This document shows positions 57,556 to 64,000 of a stretch of 64,000 nt of DNA, piece after piece. This DNA comes from Sipunculus nudus. Lineage: Eukaryota > Annelida > Sipuncula > Golfingiida > Sipunculidae. Positions within the stretch are counted from its first letter, which is position 1; each line of letters starts with the position of its first letter. The DNA lies in NCBI GenBank assembly GCA_026874595.1, contig CM049319.1, positions 6,582,101-6,646,100 of the forward strand, given 5' to 3'. Both the position numbers and the translations under genes were made by a program. The notes under the pieces were generated by a model. It ran no database searches, was not told the origin of the DNA, and worked only from the letters and a program-made list of their open reading frames with translations.

Positions 57556-60230
57556 CTAATTATACACACAACGGTAATGCAGGACCATGTATTTATAAGT
57601 TCCGTGGCAGGGGTCGTATCCAAACACGTCGTTTCTAGCGGGCATGGCACAGGACCGTTTTCCCTGACAACGACGCCGGAACACTTTAGTAGCAGAGGAG
57701 CTCCAGCAGCGCGTGTTATGCATGTGCCAGCTGAAGCACTGCCAGCGGTTACGGCGGCCGTAGAACGCGCTCACCACCACAATGTGTTCGCCTCCCGGAC
57801 ACCCCGGGTACGCGGTCTCCTTTTCACAGTAGGTCAAGAATCTTTCGGTGTAAGCTGTCACTGGAAAGAATAAATGTTCAAGTGAAAGAATCACCTTAAA
57901 GATGTTGCCAAAAATATATAATTATAAGTGTAACCACCATAAATTAGCTGTTCCTTCCATTCGAACACTTAAGCGCCCTGTTTGTAGGCTTGAGTTAAAA
58001 ACAAAATAATATCCAAATATTAACATTAATTCAACAATATTCATAAGAGTTCATTACAAAGTGACCAGAAAGAATTATAAGCACACATTAAAAATCTATT
58101 ACAGCGTTTCACTGTAAAAAGTGGAAATACGTTTCATGGTTCATTTAAAACACGTTTTTGCCCCATTTTTTTAACTTGTCGAGGAGTTTCACAAGAAAAC
58201 GTGTTTCAAATATGTGCTTTCACGTTTCAGTTTGAAACATGTTTTAATGTTACATTTGTAAACACGTATTGCAACATGCTGTAAGAATTATAGGTTTAGT
58301 ACTAAGTATTTACATGTCAAAACCTGACACACGTGTTTAACTGACACCAACCCTGACATGTTTCAAATAAACGGTCACCTGTTTCAGCTTGAATCTTGAA
58401 AAAAGGTGTAAAACGCTATTTGTCCCATTTTAGCTCAGCTGACTATAAGTCATCTGAGCTATATAGTCGTGGTCCTTTGTCCGTCATCCGTCCGGCCGTC
58501 CGTTAACAGGGCACGTTTTGAAACCGTTGGACCTACGAATCCAAAATTGTGCATACTGTTAGATGTTTCCAAAATCTCCTACCATACCGAAATTTGGGTC
58601 ACTAGGATTTCGTTCCTTCGAGATATTAAGGAAAAACCTCCGTTTTCCATGAAAAAAGCCATTGTTACACTTCAAGCCTGCTAATACAAAAACTGTTGAT
58701 CTGTTTTTGATCATATTTTGTATTCATATTCTTCCATAAATTTTCTTTATCAAAATTTAGGTCCGTGTTGAGTATTGTTGTGAAGTTATTGGCCTAAATA
58801 TAAGGCAATTATTTTTTTGTATCTTGAAATATATTTACCCACTTAACATGAAAATTGCTGAAGCTGGTGACTTATTTTTTTCAGGAATATAACTTTATTT
58901 AATAAAGGTTCAATTGTTTACTCAAAATTAGATCTGAATTTTGCAAATTTTTCAAGTTATTCGCATAAATAAAATAAATACCTTAAATTTTGTCCAAATT
59001 TGGCAACGGCACGTTTTTTCCTTGTAAGCCCTGTTAATTTAATTTTCATAGTATACATACATGCATAAGGATTTAATCTTTTAAAATATGAAATTTCAAA
59101 GGAATTGATTGAAAAGAGTATATTTTATTCAAGTTTTCATACACCATGTCAAGTGTTGTTTACATCTGGCCCAACTAGTAGTACAGCCTTCACTTGTGTT
59201 ATGTAACCCACCCCAGGCAGCTTGCCTTGGCTCAGCTTGGCCACTACTAGCAGGCTTCCCCTCTGACCTGCACCCCTCCCCCCCCCCCCCAGATGGTGCA
59301 TAAACTAGATGAATGTTATAATTTTCTGTATTTTTTTCATTCTTATTCTTGGCTATGCTACATTTTAGATTTTGTATTGTACCACAATGGTTACAATGAT
59401 AAAAGTGCACATTTAATTGTGTCAATAAAGTGGTGTATTGCTATGAAACTGGATATTCATCAGATAAGAAATTCCTTACTTCAGAAGAGTAAAAACTTCG
59501 CCAGGTGGGAAATTGACTATTAATTCCAGTAATAAATTATAGCTGAGATAGTAATTAGCACAATGATATTGATTGTCCCTCATTCAACCAAAAGTGTGCA
59601 TCTTTATTTGAAATGATGATTTTTATTTTATCAAATTAGCTGAATCTTTTATTTAATTTTGGTGAGTAAAATTAAGCATGTACTGAAAACTCTAATGTGC
59701 AAAACTTGTTAATAGTGATTCAAGGAATAATCTTGAAGATGCCATATTGTGGCATTATTTTCTTTTAAATTCAGTTTAAACATTTCTTATTTAAAAATAA
59801 TAAAATATATGCGTATGCATAATATGACCCATTATGAGCTACACTCTGGATATATAATGATTGCAACTTAGAATTCTGATATTTTAACTTATATTTTCAG
59901 ATTTTTTTTTTGTATTGCAAATTTATAAAGCTTTAAAATAAAAAAAAATTAATCAGATAAAAACTATTGATGGAAAAAGTGGATACGCTAAAAATAGGCT
60001 TATATATAAACAAAAATGCATTATTCCCTTGAAAGTGAAATAAAGGTATTAGTCCAATCTGTCCACTTGCCTGTCCATCTGTAAATTTTTTCATTTGCAT
60101 CACAGTATCTCAAAACTTTTACTGTTTTTCTTTATGACAGTCTTGTCAGAGTATTAGCTTTGCAATCATATATATAGAACTTTACTGTAACCAAGTAAAA
60201 ACCCCCCCTTTACTCTAAGCTTCTCATATG

Positions 60231-60270
<40 letters not shown>

Positions 60271-62637
60271 TGTATATATAAATGTATATGAAAAACATTA
60301 CAATAGAATTTTTGCATATTCAGCATTTGCAAAAATTTCAAACCAGCTGAGCGCCGAGACCCATGGAGCCCTTGTTAAAACTTATTTCGTATTTGTGTTT
60401 CATCTTTTACAAGTTTCATCTAATCACATACGTTTTAAGGAATCTTACACCTCTACAATGCTTTCCTGAACATCTCTGTGACGCTATAGTGTTTCACAAA
60501 AGATATCTCAACATAAAACACACAACCATTACAGTCAAATGACACCGTCACAATATCTTTCCATACAGGCCTAACGTGAGTATTTCAGAAAAAAGAATAC
60601 TTTATCAACAAGTTAATAAATACAAACCGGAATTTTATCTTGAAAACTTATTTTGAAGCTTATTTTGAAACAAATTTGAATATATTTAAACGATAGAAGC
60701 CATTTATAATAACTACAAAATAAAAAAAGTAGTCCAATATTAAATGTTGACGAACAGTTTGTTGTGTATGAAAAAATAATTTTATCAACGGTGTTACTGT
60801 CTTTAAAACTCTCTAGTATTATTCAACTGAAAGCCAAACTGGTGCCTTGTACAGCTGACAGTCTATTAAATATCAAAATATATTATAATGGAAATTATAT
60901 ATATTATTATATAAGAAAAAAGTCAATGATTTTGTTACATCTAATTTTACAGTTAAACCTTGTATTAACTGAAATAAATAAAATGCATTCAACAAGTGGT
61001 AAAATTTAATTATTGAACAAATACAGATGTCTCACTCCTATCGGCTGAGTATAAGGGCGTTTTGGTCTTAATTGCCACTAAAGGTCCACCTGCTATAACC
61101 ATTAGTTGTTAGTATTTTACTAAAAATCAATAAAAAGCGTCACACTGGTTGTGGGTCCACACATAATTATCCATGCAGGGAATCCAGCCTGATTTACAAT
61201 AACATAAGACTGTGAACTCCAGTATAACTGGTAAACTGTCTGAACATTACTTTTGTGACATGGATCTGCTCTTGCTTGCCACTGATTATGGTCAAGGGGC
61301 GCTGCCCCTCCCCAGCCCCCACCCATCCCCTCGCCAACATCCCAAGCAACATTGATGATATAATTTTCTCTTATTAAAAATACTGAATATAGTGAAATAT
61401 AGTGAAAACTGTATCATGAAAGTAATTGTTAATAAAGTAGAAATAATGAGTCATATTTACAAAATGGTCCGTTACATGTGGTCTTTAATTTATTACAAGT
61501 GTAAGGGAGAGAGGGAGAGAGAGAGAGAAGAGAGAGAGAATGTGTGTGTGTTGGAATATCCCTTGGAATTGTATGTCTGAAATAAGATAACTTAAAATCT
61601 TGAGTTAGCGAATCATGCATTCCCCACAAATGATTACTGAGTTATATTTGCAATTACCGACTCTTTTTTCCTCCAAATCTAAACTTTTTCTTTACCGGGG
61701 AAATTTAAAATGTTATAGAATTTAAATTTTTCCTTGATTTACATGTCATCTATTAATTGATACATACAAAAGTAATTATATATATATATATTTTACTAGT
61801 CTTTATGGCCCAACCGCAGCTTATCACTACTTAACGAAACGTGAACACCTAAGAGCTTTTAGATACCAGAACTATATCTTTCAGTCTCAGATTTTTTCTG
61901 CGTTTTTCGATTCAAATATAATTAAGCCAAGTGTTGCCCGTACCATTCTCATCCGATGATCTGCAGTTGATCTTCGTCTGAACTGTTTCTGAGCTCCGAG
62001 ATAGTGCATTTTGCTTAACCTCAGCAGTTGATTATATAATTAATTTAACCACCGGTTTAAAAGTTAAAGCCCCGATATGTCTCAGACATGTTTAGATGTT
62101 GCTACTGGTGCTCATTAAATAATTTGTAATGACAGACGTTTAACATATATGTGTGTCACAAAACATATTTTCATTTGATGCGTGTAGTGGTTAATTTAAA
62201 ACATTAACGAAACGCCCCTAATGCAGTGAATCCTAAGTGCAGGCTAATATAAGAATTGACCTTGAATATTATTATAGGGAATTTGTTATTATTTTTCTTT
62301 TACATTTGGGTGAATTGAATTATGCGCACAATATATATTCGCGATCATGCGAAATGTCTTCAATTGCAACAAGTTCTTATCCTAAAGTATTGAAACAGAA
62401 AAAAAAAACGAAATTCGGTAGATAATGATAATACAGATCAAACGCAAGAGATTCAAGAAAGACCATCCGTTTTAAGAGACTCATTTTGCACTTTTTCCAG
62501 TGTTTATAATGTGGGTATATAAATGCAGTGCGTTCATACCACTGGTGTTAAACATGCAGGGGCATTTATCAATCAGACTTACCAAAGGGTAGAATAAACC
62601 CACACATCAGACAGAACAGAATGACGGCTTTCTTCAT
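57556..62637 (-). CDS. Secreted rhamnose-binding lectin, single SUEL domain (two coding exons)
   Basis: Rhamnose-binding lectins are secreted proteins that bind L-rhamnose/galactose sugars, including on bacterial surfaces, and often act in innate immunity. Exon 1 (62583-62637) encodes MKKAVILFCLMCGFILPF, a clear signal peptide, and ends at a gtaagt donor. Exon 2 (57556-57860) opens after a 'ttctttccag' acceptor and encodes one complete SUEL/galactose-binding lectin domain. The joined frame is 119 residues plus stop. Eight cysteines (30, 39, 60, 70, 83, 89, 103, 116) match the four disulfides of the family. The signature motifs are YGR at 52-54 and DPCHGTYKYM at 101-110. The intron of 4.7 kb contains a dispersed repeat. 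Upstream are CCAAT boxes and a TATA-like element. Single-domain forms are less common than two- or three-domain ones. Confidence 0.93.
58431..60376 (+). mobile_element. ~1.9-kb dispersed repeat, copy 3, in the lectin intron
   Basis: Starts with the 31-nt hairpin (58431-58461, arms TAGCTCAG and CTGAGCTA), then 'tatagtcgtggtcc', a short GTCC run and 'gcacgttttgaaaccg'. It ends with 'gacccatggagcccttgtt'. It is more diverged than copies 1 and 2. A TA run lies at 60233-60269. Confidence 0.65.
60377..62582. other. Remainder of the lectin intron
   Basis: AT-rich, no exon recognised. A (GA)n run lies at 61507-61540 and a TA run at 61777-61790. Confidence 0.4.
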
Positions 62638-62714
62638 CTTGTCAATGTTTTCTGTTTGAAGCAACCGGCAAGACTACCAAATCCCAAGGCAAGACCCGTG
62701 TCCAGATGATTACT

Positions 62715-62820
62715 TTAAACTATAAAGGATAGTTGCCATTCATTGCAAATGTCCCATTGGTTGGCTTTGTTGATAGCTGATTCTCATTGGTTGAATATAC
62801 AGATAACGGATTTTGATTGG
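62715..62820 (-). promoter_or_regulatory. Lectin promoter: TATA-like box and three CCAAT boxes 30 bp apart
   Basis: CCAAT on the - strand lies at 62756-62760, 62786-62790 and 62816-62820, exactly 30 bp apart. Each begins a degenerate 30-bp unit that on the + strand reads ATTGGTTG, then (in the first two) GATA and GATT at fixed offsets. A TTTATAG element near 62719-62725 would put the lectin start near 62695, with the CCAAT boxes about 65, 95 and 125 bp upstream. Regular ~30-bp spacing is typical of NF-Y promoters. Confidence 0.5.
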
Positions 62821-62847
62821 TTGATTATACCTGTCGTTTTATGGCCG

Positions 62848-63073
62848 TATATATTACTTGTTTTAATCAGCTAGGTTTCTGTCCCATGAGTCTTGTTCAT
62901 TGTGTATACTGTTTCAGTTTCTATTAAACTTTGGATACGTGGGAATTCTTCAGTCGAAAACGAAACAGAAGGCGTTGCTTTAAGCTGGCCTGTTTGGTGC
63001 TAAACCAAAAATATTTCCTTGTTACTTTGGCGTTGTGCCTGTGTATCAGCTTAAAGCTGTCACAAAACAAACG
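62848..63073 (+). promoter_or_regulatory. Candidate divergent promoter and leader exon facing right
   Basis: TATATATTA at 62848-62856 could direct a + strand start near 62880. The following segment ends at a good donor (AACG/gtaagaa) at 63073 and holds only a very short open frame, as a non-coding first exon would. The three ATTGG boxes lie 60-125 bp upstream of that start. The gene body would be outside the window. Confidence 0.35.
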
Positions 63074-64000
63074 GTAAGAATTTAACGTTTCATTTTCGAA
63101 TTTCTCGCATTTTCAATGAATGCCCCACCTTTTTACACCACACACCAAAATATAGCGCGTATTAACAGATTATATTCTTCTGATCGTGCACAACACAAAT
63201 TATAATAGATCACAAGCAATGAACACAGCAACATGACAATACTCACTCCTATTCAAGCACTATGTCGCCCAAACAATTAAAATTAAGACATACATGCATA
63301 GCAATGGCATGGCAACCATAATATTTTCAAGACTCGGCAAACTATAAGCGTTTGATAATCCCGACAACGACAGCCACAAAAGCTATACCAGCTAGGGTGA
63401 GGCAAGAAAATTAAACGAGTATGTTATCAGAAAGAATAAACTAAGAAGTATAAATATATTATATTACATTATATATATTTATAAATATATATTTTTGGTA
63501 GGGGTTGGTTTTAAAATCATGATCGATGATTGAAAAAAAAAAGAACGACCGATTATTGATTATTAATCGATTAGGTTTATTTTTGTACTTTCTATATTAC
63601 CTTGAAATCTGCTGTATACTTGTAACCAAAATATTGACCCCAGTAAATACTTTGTCATGTACATCGGTATTCATTATGAAACTATCAATCCACCCGCTTC
63701 CAAGGTCGACTTGGCGTCGCAAGATGGTTGGCTTCTCAAGGTTCCGTTTTGATGTTCGTGTTCGTATATCTCTGACCAGATTAGATTCTTTGTATGTGCA
63801 GGCATAATAGCTTTTAACTGATTATGCAAAAAATGCAATCGCTTTAATCGATTTTGAAAGAAAACGACCAACATCGATTTAATCGATTAATCGGCACACC
63901 ACTAACTTGCACGGTTGGGGGGGGGGGGGGGGTTCATGAGGTGTTTCCCTCACAGGGATTAGGCGATATTGTAAACTGTGAGTATGGCATCGTTAATAAC
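63074..64000. other. Right edge, ATCGAT-rich segment and poly-G
   Basis: No gene recognised. 63505-63905 is bounded by ATCGATGATT and AATCGATTAATCGGCACACCACTA type sequences, similar to words at 9440-9490, and may be a diverged hAT-like MITE. A G run lies at 63918-63932. Confidence 0.35.

Noticed and set aside
59129-59425. 98-codon - strand frame in the lectin intron
   Set aside because: Lies inside the dispersed repeat; composition and position argue against an exon.

Overview
This is a eukaryotic, AT-rich, intron-bearing window from an animal genome crowded with transposable elements. Two spliced protein genes are supported. One is aph-1, a subunit of the gamma-secretase membrane protease (+ strand, six coding exons, 42874-50809). 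The other is a small secreted rhamnose-binding (SUEL-domain) lectin (- strand, two coding exons, 57556-62637). The lectin, a Penelope-like element with GIY-YIG endonuclease, a Ty3/gypsy element with very short LTRs and large simple repeats suggest a marine invertebrate, most likely a mollusc. That assignment is inference.

Layout. 0.5-2.9 kb: a tandem array of ~290-bp units full of TGACCT half-sites. 3.7-4.9 kb: a decayed pogo/Tigger element. 5.0-6.8 kb: a large inverted-repeat Penelope-like element with a hammerhead-like ribozyme motif in each arm. 7-19 kb: no gene recognised; MITE-like pieces, a 27-bp minisatellite, and the first copy of a ~1.7-kb dispersed repeat with a terminal hairpin. 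19.3-26.3 kb: a complete Ty3/gypsy provirus-like insertion with identical 121-bp LTRs and a 5-bp target duplication. Its gag-pol is split by a 2.33-kb DNA transposon and also carries one stop codon. 26.3-27.5 kb: a second TGACCT-rich repeat array and a 28-bp minisatellite. 28.9-30.1 kb: a GC-richer island with three kappaB-type sites, CRE-type sites and a TATA-like promoter, but no gene body found. 31-36 kb: simple repeats. 36.3-40.5 kb: a Mutator-like element with ~155-165-bp terminal inverted repeats, a 9-bp target duplication and a Ulp1-like peptidase exon.

42.9-50.8 kb is aph-1, whose fourth intron holds a solo LTR and another copy of the 1.7-kb repeat. 50.8-57.5 kb holds a possible long 3' UTR, a 206-bp MITE and a Cys-rich candidate exon. 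57.6-62.6 kb is the lectin; its long intron holds a third copy of the 1.7-kb repeat. Immediately upstream of the lectin are three CCAAT boxes spaced exactly 30 bp apart, followed by a promoter-like segment facing the other way.

The two genes show no functional link to each other. Most of the structure reflects repeated, nested transposition. All family assignments come from reading motifs; no database search was run.
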